A stretch of 41,004 bases of DNA from Lachnospiraceae bacterium (GCA_004556655.1 SFGF01000065.1:1-41004), one strand, 5' to 3'; shown: positions 32,614-39,593, numbered from the stretch's first letter. Program-made: numbers and translations. The notes: generated by a model not told the origin, from the letters alone.

Positions 32614-33507
32614 TCATGACGCAGAAACACCTATTAGATAGTTAACAAATGCCGAACATGACACCAGCATAAACTTTGCTTCGTCAAATGTTGATGATGG
32701 ACCTCCAATATTTCCTGCATGGCGGATGCCGTTCGCATCGCTTGTATATCCATACAACTTCTCAAATGCTGATTTCATGCTCGGATGAATAGTTACGCCA
32801 TTTTTTTTAAGTTGTTTAAGAGCAGCTCCTAATGTTGCACATTTTCCGAGAATCTCAACACAAATTGCTTCTACGGCACTTATACTTTCTTTGATTGAAT
32901 TTTCATAATCCGGGTTATCTCTATCAGACAATAAAGACGTAGCTTTTGACATGTGCTCGTTTACCGTGCTGTATGGCGTCACGCAAGACTTTTCAATCGA
33001 TTCTATTTCATTTTCGTCAGTGATTTGTACAATTATACCATTAACAAATCTATACCCAACATACTCTTTTTTTAATACTTCATTAAATGAATAGAATATA
33101 CATTCTTCTGGATTGTCTAAGCCCATACTATACCCAATATATGTAACAACGTCTTCATTATAGTCACTCCAGTATTGAGCAATAGCTTCTATCAAAGTCA
33201 ATACGTCATCATAACTAGATTTAATTATTGTTTTATGTATTATCTCAAAAAATTGATCACCATAAAATGCTAATCTATCATCAATGAATTCCGCATATAC
33301 ATCACGCAAAATGGTCTTGAAAAAGCATTGTGGTTTATAATCATAATAATTTCGGTTTTCATATATGATGCTATACCACTTGCTTATCATATTATTTAGA
33401 GCATTCCTCGTTCTAACATCAAAATTTCTATATTGCATTTCCACATTTTCAGCCTTAATGCAATTTCTATCTGAAAAACCACCTCTGCGTCTTACTTTGT
33501 ATTCCAT
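32614..33507 (-). CDS. AbiJ-like abortive-infection protein with HEPN-type C-terminus
   Basis: 297 aa, starting MEYKVRRRGGFSDRNCIKAE. Residues 20-150 are an AbiJ-NTD4-like helical domain (FDVRTRNALNNMISKWYSII, FEIIHKTIIKSSYDDVLTLI). The C-terminal 100 aa carry the HEPN-like pattern: ENSIKESISAVEAICVEILG, GAALKQLKKNGVTIHPSMKS, then SDANGIRHAG and FDEAKFMLVSCSAFVNYLIG. The G-RHA segment matches the HEPN Rx4-6H-type active site region only loosely. Proteins of this kind stop phage growth by damaging RNA in infected cells. The gene is isolated by a terminator and by the tRNA island. Exclusion of competing phages is the likely role. Confidence 0.7.
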   Translation of the reverse strand: MEYKVRRRGGFSDRNCIKAENVEMQYRNFDVRTRNALNNMISKWYSIIYENRNYYDYKPQCFFKTILRDVYAEFIDDRLAFYGDQFFEIIHKTIIKSSYDDVLTLIEAIAQYWSDYNEDVVTYIGYSMGLDNPEECIFYSFNEVLKKEYVGYRFVNGIIVQITDENEIESIEKSCVTPYSTVNEHMSKATSLLSDRDNPDYENSIKESISAVEAICVEILGKCATLGAALKQLKKNGVTIHPSMKSAFEKLYGYTSDANGIRHAGNIGGPSSTFDEAKFMLVSCSAFVNYLIGVSAS

Positions 33508-33616
33508 ATCAAAACTCCTTTGTAATAAATTAAATCTATTTTATTACAAATTCATCCAACCATCAATATTCAATTATCAAAGTTCATGCATGCCAAATTT
33601 CAGCACATCTCAATAG

Positions 33617-33748
33617 ATAGGCGTGGATTCGAACCACGCATGATTGAATTCTGAAAAGGTGTTGTTGCTAATTATGGATTATTCCCACCTATTACTGGGC
33701 AACACTCTTATCAATCTCGCTTCTTTACTAGCGTCTACCCTTTCCGCC
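33617..33748 (-). tRNA. Leu-type tRNA-like sequence, oversized and probably defective
   Basis: The minus strand has a Leu-type D-arm (GTGGCGGAAAGGGTAGACGC) and, about 95 nt later, a good T-arm (CGTGG-TTCGAAT-CCACG), with loosely paired ends GGATAG and CTATC. Between them is 90 nt instead of about 40, with several small hairpins (for example GTGTTG/CAACAC). I cannot find a clean 7-nt anticodon loop. GCTAG/TTAGC could be an anticodon stem with a 60-nt loop. It is either a decayed tRNA-Leu or one carrying an insertion. Confidence 0.4.
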
Positions 33749-33749
33749 A

Positions 33750-34295
33750 CTATCCAATGCACATTTTGCTCGCGCATGCCGTGCCAGCCGTATCGTTGTT
33801 ATCGCAGGACTAACACTGCGGTGAGTTAAGAATCTTATCGTTCTCACATACACGCCATTCTTTTATTTTACGTCCTCAAATAGTAGCTGGACATATCTGG
33901 ACATTCATCCTACCTGTAATATTACTCACCGGATTTTGAATATCGAGGATTATGGGATATACTTAGCAGCGCATTTTCTATACCGCACATTTAAGCAAGC
34001 CATGTCGTTCTACTTGCACCCATACAGTTCTTCCTATCGGCCCGTTTGCCTGCACCACACCGGGTAACGCCTCATGTGGGTTCTGTGAGACGCTGATCTT
34101 ATCCGGATACCCTACTTATACCGGATTGTCGGAATCTCTGACAGTTTTACATCCACCTTTCCATGCGGATGAGCCTATCTCTTACCAAAGTTAGATTGTG
34201 GTAGTCAGCCATTTAATCAGCAAATCATATGGAATCGAACCATAGTCCCGTCGTGCCAACCCTCTGCTATTGATGCGGAATCGAACCGCCGTTAA
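33750..34295 (-). ncRNA. Gene-free stretch, candidate structured RNA, with two free T-arm hairpins
   Basis: No convincing ORF exists on either strand. At its 5' end on the minus strand (34,290-34,225) there are two T-arm-like hairpins in a row, GGCGGTTCGATTCCGC and TATGGTTCGATTCCATA, without matching D or anticodon arms. T-loops are used as tertiary contacts in large structured RNAs. Sitting between tRNAs in a Firmicutes phage, this stretch is a candidate for part of a ROOL or GOLLD-type RNA; this was not tested by a covariance search. Confidence 0.35.
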
Positions 34296-34368
34296 TGGGA
34301 AGTGCAGGTTTTGATCCTACCTCTACAGATTTTCAGTCTGTCGCTTTCACCAGATTAGCTTACTTCCC
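34296..34368 (-). tRNA. tRNA-Phe (anticodon GAA)
   Basis: 73 nt on the minus strand: acceptor GGGAAGT/ACTTCCC perfect, anticodon arm ACAGA-CTGAAAA-TCTGT with GAA, T-stem GTAGG/CCTGC. The D-arm (GCTAATCTGGTGAAAGC) and T-loop ATCAAAA are slightly unusual; the normal TTC is replaced. It is probably functional but diverged. Confidence 0.75.
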
Positions 34369-34369
34369 A

Positions 34370-35030
34370 GCTGTTATTTTTCCTGTTATCGTACATGAAA
34401 AAACCTACTACCCAAAAACGAAACGGACAATTTATGAATCATACAAAATTGCAAACATGATTAGTCCTTCGACTTATTCACCATGGAGTCACTCATATTC
34501 CACCAATGTGACAACAAGTCTGAGCACTTCGGAGCGACCTAATGCTTCTTGCTGCGGTCAATGTGAATTACCCGAAGATAACTCACGCACATACGAGATT
34601 GATTACCCATAAATTTCACGGTTCTTTCAGAAAAATATTTTATTCATTCTTACGCCTATGAATTAAAAATTTTTTGTATTTACTGCCATACCGCTACTTT
34701 TACCAGATTCTTGTGTTATACCCGGATTTCTCCGGTTCAAGGCAAATTGGCTTATTGAGATTTCCGCCTAGTCCGTGGTCTCTCACACCCCTCACATCAA
34801 CGGATTATTCTTCCACCGGAAGCGTCTATTATTCACCAACCATAAGGTCTGTGTGTTTAAATGCTCTATGATGATACGCAATGCAGCTTAGTTGAGGATT
34901 CTCCTCTTCTGGAAATAATTCGCATTACACCCAAAGAATCAGTTTACCAGGTATCCCCGATAAACCTATCTCTATTCCGCATTCCTCAGCATGGTTGAAA
35001 AGCCATTCTTCACTGAGTTAATCATGTTTG
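34370..35030 (-). ncRNA. 660-nt gene-free stretch between tRNAs, candidate large structured RNA
   Basis: There is no ORF with a start, ribosome binding site and coding pattern on either strand. Short G/C-rich paired elements are visible on the minus strand, such as CTTCCGGTGGAAG and CCGGAGAAATCCGG. The size (about 600 nt), the phage context and the position next to tRNAs fit ROOL RNAs (and less well GOLLD). The assignment is by analogy only. Confidence 0.35.
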
Positions 35031-35032
35031 AA

Positions 35033-35108
35033 AGGGAATGGAAGGACTCGAACCCCCGACGCCATGCCAATGATATGCGCACCGCTCTACCAACTGAGCT
35101 ACATTCCC
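35033..35108 (-). tRNA. tRNA with irregular anticodon arm
   Basis: 76 nt on the minus strand. Acceptor GGGAATG/CATTCCC is perfect, the D-arm AGCTCAGTTGGTAGAGC is canonical, and the T-arm (GGGGTTCGAGTCC region) is recognisable. The anticodon arm is odd: GTGC and GCAT enclose an 11-nt loop GCATATCATTG instead of 7. If two outer loop positions are unpaired, the anticodon would be ATC; a CAT reading is also possible. Identity left open. Confidence 0.6.
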
Positions 35109-35331
35109 TGTTTTCCGGACATTCTATATACTTTCTAAATCATGAAGATATGGTATCTTCTATGATCTGTGGAGGAAAGAATTAGCAGCTTTTCTGAGAT
35201 TTCCCGCCCGGTAGAAAATCTCATAATCCATCCGGACCTATGAAAGTCCTTAACAGCATTCCGCTAGATGGAGGAGTAACGTTATGAATAATAACGAATT
35301 GGTGTAAATAACCGTAATCGTTCACACCAAA

Positions 35332-35448
35332 CCAGGATAATCGGATTCGAACCGATGTATTGAGGAGTTAAAGTCCTCTGCTTTAACATTTGAAATATGC
35401 AAAATGAAATATTGAGATTCCTCTGCCTTGCCACTTGGCGATATCCCA
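35332..35448 (-). tRNA. Interrupted Gln-type tRNA with UUA (ochre-reading) anticodon
   Basis: 117 nt on the minus strand. The 5' part TGGGATATCGCCAAGTGGCA is that of bacterial tRNA-Gln up to position 26. Then comes a 45-nt insertion, and then GAGGA-CTTTAAC-TCCTC (anticodon TTA at 35371-35369), a T-arm with TTCGAAT, and acceptor end TATCCTG. The insertion is bounded by the direct repeat GCAGAGGA; removing one repeat plus the insert leaves a normal 72-nt tRNA. UUA pairs with the stop codon UAA. Function in this form is doubtful. Confidence 0.6.
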
Positions 35449-35771
35449 GAGTTTTTAAGAAATAAATATAAGTATTTTGAAAACCATTTATGTTGATATG
35501 TAAGCATTTTTGAGAAGCGACACGCCGCATATCACGAAGTTCATTGTACAGATTTACGAATAGAAACATATACTATGAACTGAATCTAGGTCATCAATCA
35601 TTGTAATACCAACAGACTCGTATCGCTTCCCACACGCAAAAGTTGATTTTCTATATATAGATTTCTTAATATGAATTAACAGTTGTCTATTTATCGCTCA
35701 TAGTATTACAGAAAGATTTACGGCAAGTCTCATTATACGTATATCTTATCAAACAACACTATGAGCTGCAT
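35449..35771. other. Gene-free stretch
   Basis: I see no credible ORF, tRNA or strong hairpin in these 320 bases. It is the 5' flank of the tRNA island on the minus strand and may contain its promoter; AT-rich blocks are present but no convincing -35/-10 pair. Confidence 0.4.
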
Positions 35772-35930
35772 CTATACCGGATGCCTCGATCTATCTGCAA
35801 TATATGAAACACCAAGCATATCACAAACAGACGGAGGTTTTTGTTTTATGAATTTTACCAACTCAGCCACCGGGTCTAAAATATACCAGCAGCAACCAAG
35901 CTGGATAATTCCGAATGTGAATATGAGCAT
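35772..35930 (-). CDS. Possible small membrane-anchored protein
   Basis: 52 aa from ATG 35930, starting MLIFTFGIIQLGCCWYILDP. An N-terminal hydrophobic stretch is followed by VAELVKFIKQKPPSVCDMLG and a basic end RSRHPV. AGGAG lies 10 nt upstream of the ATG. Longer in-frame starts exist further up but without ribosome binding sites. The gene may be real, but short length and lack of a known family keep confidence low. Confidence 0.4.
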   Translation of the reverse strand: MLIFTFGIIQLGCCWYILDPVAELVKFIKQKPPSVCDMLGVSYIADRSRHPV

Positions 35931-35991
35931 GTGTGATAATCTCCTGTTGTTAAAACTCTTCATGAATATCAAAGAAAAATCATCGTGTCTA

Positions 35992-36354
35992 TTATTCTCC
36001 GATAATCCTATCCAGAACAGCTTTTGCCAGGTTGTTTTCCCTGACATAAGGCTTTGATTCATTCAATGCAGATTCTATGCTGGCAATAAATCCATTGTAT
36101 GTATCACCGTGATGCATCAGCTCGTGTCGGAGGATTTTTACCGCATCAGTTACTGTCTCTGGATGAAATTTGAAGCAGATGTCTGCGTGGTTTACTTCGA
36201 TATCGGACAATGCTGATACTTCAAAAATGAATATTGGCACAGTCTCACAGTCCACATGATAATCTATTGATCTACATCTCATCGGTTTGCCATCTATCCC
36301 TACATGAGTTGGAACAATTTCTCCACTGTCGTTGGTTATCTTTACAGTGTGCAT
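35992..36354 (-). CDS. Conserved phage protein of unknown function
   Basis: 120 aa, starting MHTVKITNDSGEIVPTHVGI with AGGAGG upstream. The N-terminal half is beta-rich (IDYHVDCETVPIFIFEVSAL); the C-terminal half is helical with DAVKILRHELMHHGDTYNGF and IASIESALNE. HELMH looks like a zinc-protease motif, but in similar phage proteins this place reads LR-EL without the His pair, so a chance match is more likely. It lies between TerS and the tRNA island. Confidence 0.55.
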   Translation of the reverse strand: MHTVKITNDSGEIVPTHVGIDGKPMRCRSIDYHVDCETVPIFIFEVSALSDIEVNHADICFKFHPETVTDAVKILRHELMHHGDTYNGFIASIESALNESKPYVRENNLAKAVLDRIIGE

Positions 36355-36631
36355 GCGAAATACCTCCTTTTTGTAATTTGGGGAAATTATATTATAATCA
36401 ATTGGACACCTTTTTTATTTTTTCGGAGCGATCGGGGCTTAGTTGGTGGTTGCGGCTTATTCACCAGACCCCTCCCCGGTCTTACTCAATGACTCCCGTT
36501 TTTTACATGTTATCTATTTAATAAATTATTGTTTTTCATATAGATTTATATATGGTGCATATACAAATTTATAATTTGCATTTTATGAAACCAATCAATA
36601 AATTGTTTGTAATTCGAACACAATTCACTTT

Positions 36632-37228
36632 TTACACGTCATTTTCCTCGAAATCCACATCAATTGGTATGTCCTGTTCAATCTGTTTTGCGATTTCGTC
36701 CGGTGTTCTATCGGCTTCCAAGTCCTTCCTGGGTGCAATCTCCATGGTCTGCTTATCTTCAAGCCCGTCATAGTTCTTCTGCCAGAATATAAGAGTAACT
36801 GGATTAATTTTACCTGTACTGCCCAACATCTCACGATAAGTGCTTAAAGCAACCTTAGCTTTTTTCAAAAGGTCGATTGACTGTGGGCTTAGTTTGCTCT
36901 TATTTCGCCCTCTTATGGCGTCACTAACATCCTGTTTGGATAATCCAAGCGTTGCATACAACCCGAGATTTCCTGGTCGAAGTCCCCTTGAAATGCAATC
37001 CTTGAAATACCTATCAATAGCTGCAGCAACATCCTCAGGATCATGAAGATCAACGGCTGGAGCATGGAAAATGTTGAGAGCATATTCGCACATAGCTGCA
37101 TTTTCGTTGTTTGACATATTAATGTTTCCGGTTGGAATCATGGGACTATTTGTTGAATTTCCTTTCTGATTTCCCCGTCTCTTTTTGCTCACCTGTTCCG
37201 CTACTTCCTGAATCTCCTGTTTCTCCAT
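36632..37228 (-). CDS. terS: Terminase small subunit
   Basis: 198 aa, starting MEKQEIQEVAEQVSKKRRGN. After a disordered Asn-rich segment, residues 55-150 hold AAAIDRYFKDCISRGLRPGN, LGLYATLGLSKQDVSDAIRG (a helix-turn-helix) and SIDLLKKAKVALSTYREMLG, then NPVTLIFWQKNYDGLEDKQT, which closely matches the small terminases of Clostridia phages. The acidic C-terminus IPIDVDFEENDV probably binds TerL. It selects phage DNA for packaging. It is the first gene after the main late promoter. Confidence 0.85.
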   Translation of the reverse strand: MEKQEIQEVAEQVSKKRRGNQKGNSTNSPMIPTGNINMSNNENAAMCEYALNIFHAPAVDLHDPEDVAAAIDRYFKDCISRGLRPGNLGLYATLGLSKQDVSDAIRGRNKSKLSPQSIDLLKKAKVALSTYREMLGSTGKINPVTLIFWQKNYDGLEDKQTMEIAPRKDLEADRTPDEIAKQIEQDIPIDVDFEENDV

Positions 37229-37253
37229 CCTCTCACCTCGTTCCTGCTAAAAA

Positions 37254-37296
37254 ACAAAAAACCACCGTTAACACGCTATCGCCGTGCTACGGTGGT
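37254..37296 (-). terminator. Attenuator-type terminator in the terS leader
   Basis: ACCACCGT and ACGGTGGT form a perfect 8-bp stem around a 20-nt interior, followed by TTTTTTGTTTTTT on the minus strand. It lies between promoter (37,407-37,435) and terS, so transcription of the late genes must pass it. A second hairpin (CTGTCGG/CCGGCAG) sits just upstream, giving room for an alternative fold. Confidence 0.8.
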
Positions 37297-37349
37297 ACAT
37301 CTCATACCTTCAGTTCTGCCGGATGGCTCCGACAGCTTACAGCCCTGAA

Positions 37350-37396
37350 ACAACTGGTTCAGTTTTGAATATCAACCAATGTTATACAACTGGTTC
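37350..37396. promoter_or_regulatory. Operator-like repeats downstream of the late promoter
   Basis: ACAACTGGTTC occurs at 37350-37360 and 37386-37396. The second copy is part of an imperfect palindrome, AACCAATGTTATACAACTGGTT (37374-37395, as AACCA...TGGTT). Just after the probable transcription start, this suits a repressor or activator acting on the late operon. Confidence 0.5.
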
Positions 37397-37406
37397 GATT
37401 GAAGCT

Positions 37407-37435
37407 ATTATATAACAGGAAGATTAATTTTACAA
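37407..37435 (-). promoter_or_regulatory. Sigma-A promoter upstream of terS
   Basis: TTGTAA (37435-37430), 17-nt spacer, TATAAT (37412-37407) on the minus strand. It is the best promoter match in the right half of the window and would give a leader of about 170 nt before terS. Confidence 0.7.
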
Positions 37436-37612
37436 GGATAAATTAGAGGTCATTTTTCATTAATGTACATTTCTCCGTTCTCTTCCACATCCAACACATA
37501 TACACCAGAGCTACAACCTCGAGCTTCACTCCTTGGCGTATTCTGAACTTTCAGCAGCCAGTACACCCGAAATTATATATAACACTCCCGTCTTATATCC
37601 ACCAAATCCCTC

Positions 37613-37990
37613 AATCACTTAAAATTTGAAAGACACCCCCTGTATATAAAAATATATACGTCTTAAAAAGCGGTTCATTTTTCCAAATGCGTAGTATAGG
37701 TTATAATTATTTTTTAAGTGATTAAGTGATTTAATATATAAAAAGTACCGCAAACCCGCATAAATACTGGATTTTTTCAATCACTTGTTATATTTTTCAC
37801 AAGTGATTTGACTGTTTTTTTGAGTGATTTCATTAGTCAAAACAGGTGATTTGGAGTGATTGAGACTTCTGGCAGCTCGGTTTTCGCGGCGGTTTCTGGC
37901 GGTGATTTTTGATGCCTCTCACACGCCCAATCCCTTAAAATCACTTGAAAATATCACCTGAAATCACTTATTTTTTGCGGCAAATCACTT
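37613..37990. repeat. Iteron-like cluster of about twelve AAGTGATT repeats
   Basis: Copies of AAGTGATT or close variants in both orientations at about 37613, 37716, 37724, 37779, 37801, 37822, 37844, 37854, 37939, 37952, 37962 and 37983. They fill an otherwise gene-free stretch between terS and the antirepressor gene. Candidates are a replication origin or binding sites for the neighbouring regulator. Confidence 0.7.
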
Positions 37991-38083
37991 GTATGGAAGT
38001 GACGGAAAACGATGTGGATTTGCATCCCTCTCGCACTTGATCTGGGGTTAGCAACAGGAACGTCACCCACACCCACCACACAC

Positions 38084-38108
38084 AAAAAAGCCGGGAATAT
38101 ATCCCGGC
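38084..38108 (-). terminator. Intrinsic terminator after the antirepressor-like gene
   Basis: GCCGGGA-TATAT-TCCCGGC followed by TTTTTT on the minus strand, a perfect 7-bp G/C-rich stem 9 nt after the stop codon. Confidence 0.92.
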
Positions 38109-38116
38109 CAGTATCG

Positions 38117-38710
38117 TTAAAACAACTCTATTCCATCCCTGATTTTAACCCGTATATTATCGAAAGATGATTTTCCTATCGGTATTTCACCGATCTCATC
38201 GCAATGAAGTCTGTAAGCCCTGTGAACGCCTGTAAAGCTTCCGTTTTTCTCAAAATACGACATGATAAATCTTGCTGCTTTTTGCTTCTCGGTTTTGAAA
38301 TTTCCCTTTATTTCTGGAACCTCCGGAAGTTTGGCGTATGTTACTTTATCCAGATGCGGAATATAATCTGGATCTATTTTTGCAATCTTGGTACTTATTA
38401 CCTCCTGCATCCGGTCCGTCAGTACTATTAACAACTCCTTCGCCCGTGGCTGACTGCTATAGATACAGATCCGCATTGTTCCTGTGAGATTATAACAAAA
38501 TACGTCCCTGTTACCAACTTCTGTCCTCACAGTAAGGACAGAACAAAAGTTCTCTAATTCTTCTCTATGTCTTGCATGTATATTTTCTATTGCTTTTCGT
38601 GGTTCCTTATATCCAAGCGCCTCACCAATCTGTCGCCGTGTAAAGACAAGTTGCGCGTGTTCCCGGTACATGTCAAGACCATTATATATATTCCTTTCCA
38701 ACAGCTCCAT
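38117..38710 (-). CDS. BRO/antirepressor-like regulatory protein
   Basis: 197 aa, starting MELLERNIYNGLDMYREHAQ. The N-terminal half resembles phage antirepressor/BRO-N type domains: VFTRRQIGEALGYKEPRKAI, HARHREELENFCSVLTVRTE, RDVFCYNLTGTMRICIYSSQ. The middle (ELLIVLTDRMQEVISTKIAK) is a helix. The C-terminal 60 residues (FIMSYFEKNGSFTGVHRAYR) look like a separate DNA-binding-type helical unit. It follows the ribbon-helix-helix gene by 4 nt, so the two form a regulatory operon. The phrase 'antirepressor' is by family resemblance. Confidence 0.65.
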   Translation of the reverse strand: MELLERNIYNGLDMYREHAQLVFTRRQIGEALGYKEPRKAIENIHARHREELENFCSVLTVRTEVGNRDVFCYNLTGTMRICIYSSQPRAKELLIVLTDRMQEVISTKIAKIDPDYIPHLDKVTYAKLPEVPEIKGNFKTEKQKAARFIMSYFEKNGSFTGVHRAYRLHCDEIGEIPIGKSSFDNIRVKIRDGIELF

Positions 38711-38714
38711 TATA

Positions 38715-38903
38715 TCACTCTTCCCTTTTTAACTTTTCCTCAATAGCCTGGATCACGAAAGAATTGAAACTTTCATATCCCAACACCTTTGACCTGTTCT
38801 TATACTCTTCTCTCTTTCCCTTCGGGACTCTTGTTTTGATATCATCAAAATTATTTCTTAGATATTTATTTACAGCTTTCTGCTGCGCTTCAGATACTGG
38901 CAT
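38715..38903 (-). CDS. Ribbon-helix-helix (Arc-like) regulator
   Basis: 62 aa from ATG 38903, starting MPVSEAQQKAVNKYLRNNFD. The strand DIKTRVPKG is followed by helix A KREEYKNRSKVLGYE and helix B SFNSFVIQAIEEKLKREE, the exact layout of Arc/MetJ-type repressors. Such proteins bind tandem short repeats as dimers of dimers. Four TGGGTACATA repeats lie in its own upstream region and are its probable operators. Confidence 0.8.
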   Translation of the reverse strand: MPVSEAQQKAVNKYLRNNFDDIKTRVPKGKREEYKNRSKVLGYESFNSFVIQAIEEKLKREE

Positions 38904-38926
38904 CTTATCACCTACTTTCAAAAATC

Positions 38927-38932
38927 ATTATA
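38927..38932 (-). promoter_or_regulatory. -10 box of the RHH-antirepressor promoter
   Basis: TATAAT (38932-38927) preceded by TGA gives an extended -10 (TGATATAAT) 24 nt upstream of the RHH start. No good -35; the nearest TGGGTACATA repeat occupies that place, which fits autoregulation. Confidence 0.55.
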
Positions 38933-38944
38933 TCACATAGATAA

Positions 38945-39054
38945 TAATGGGTACATAGTGCGTAATGAACAATATTTGATATTTATAATGGGTACATATT
39001 TGTAAAATATTACATATTTACTATTGGGTACATATATATTATAATGGGTACATA
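38945..39054. repeat. Four TGGGTACATA direct repeats between divergent promoters
   Basis: TAATGGGTACATA-type units at 38945-38957, 38985-38998, 39021-39034 and 39041-39054, with core starts spaced 41, 36 and 20 nt apart. They overlap both divergent promoters. Likely operators of the RHH protein; iterons are an alternative. Confidence 0.8.
39017..39045 (+). promoter_or_regulatory. Plus-strand promoter for the small-gene block
   Basis: TTTACT (39017-39022), 17-nt spacer, TATAAT (39040-39045). Two operator repeats lie within it. It would drive the genes at 39,090 and 39,381 and the RNA elements between and after them. Confidence 0.65.
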
Positions 39055-39089
39055 GAAAAGAATCAAACACACCTCAGGAGGTAAACACC

Positions 39090-39290
39090 ATGAAAGAATT
39101 TAATAATTTCGTACCACAGGAATTAAAATCATATTTAGAACTTATCATCGAAAATATCGACGCCATGAGCGAATCAACCAGAGATAAGGAAGTTGAATTT
39201 TTTAAAAACGAAGCACTAAGAATGATCGAAGGAACCAAGAAAGAGATTGAAAACTTTGCATCATTCCAGAAATGCAATTATTGCAATTAA
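39090..39290 (+). CDS. Small acidic helical protein, plus strand
   Basis: 66 aa, starting MKEFNNFVPQELKSYLELII. Almost wholly helical (ENIDAMSESTRDKEVEFFKN, MIEGTKKEIENFA) with a C-terminal Cys pair KCNYCN. CAGGAGG lies 8 nt before ATG. It is the first gene of the only plus-strand unit, opposite the RHH-antirepressor operon; that divergent arrangement is typical of a genetic switch. Function unknown. Confidence 0.65.
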   Translation: MKEFNNFVPQELKSYLELIIENIDAMSESTRDKEVEFFKNEALRMIEGTKKEIENFASFQKCNYCN

Positions 39291-39355
39291 GCCGAAACGC
39301 TCCGATCTGGAGCGTAAACCGTGGGATGGTCTCACGGTTCTGATGATGTCAGGGC
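39291..39355 (+). ncRNA. Hammerhead-ribozyme-like element
   Basis: In order: GCC GAAA, a hairpin CGCTCC/GGAGCG, then TA, a hairpin AACCGTG/CACGGTT, then CTGATGA, then TGTCAGGGC. The GAAA box, the UA cleavage dinucleotide, two perfect stems in the positions of stems III and I, and CTGATGA match the hammerhead core. Stem II is the weak point: the expected G-C pair beside CTGATGA is missing, and only GCC/GGC after a 6-nt bulge could form it. It lies between two small plus-strand genes. Confidence 0.5.
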
Positions 39356-39380
39356 GAACTATAGAAAGTGAGGTAAATGT

Positions 39381-39593
39381 ATGAAAGTGAAAGACTTGTC
39401 AAATAAGATAGGAACAATTACAAAAGGCTTTGTTGATATCCAAAAACATGGACAGAACATATGTCAAACGACATTTAGAACATTTTGCCGCGACAAAATT
39501 ACAATGTTTGACTATTTGGGAATGACGGTAGAATTTTTTAATATCGAAACCACAGAAAAGGGCGATATTTATATGACCATACACGTAAAATAA
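39381..39593 (+). CDS. Small protein of the plus-strand unit
   Basis: 70 aa, starting MKVKDLSNKIGTITKGFVDI. A mixed pattern with TTFRTFCRDKITMFDYLGMT and a beta ending VEFFNIETTEKGDIYMTIHV. GAGGT lies upstream of the ATG. The 5' leader contains the hammerhead-like element. Its stop codon overlaps the start of a tRNA-like minihelix. No family recognised. Confidence 0.6.
   Translation: MKVKDLSNKIGTITKGFVDIQKHGQNICQTTFRTFCRDKITMFDYLGMTVEFFNIETTEKGDIYMTIHVK

Noticed and set aside
35992..36354. HELMHH as active metalloprotease
   Set aside because: The motif is in a helix of a conserved phage protein whose relatives, as I remember them, lack the His residues; no third ligand is evident.
36400..36510. 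G/C-rich block between terS and the 120-aa gene as a riboswitch or small gene
   Set aside because: Only a weak hairpin (GACC/GGTC) and no start/RBS pair are visible; evidence was insufficient.
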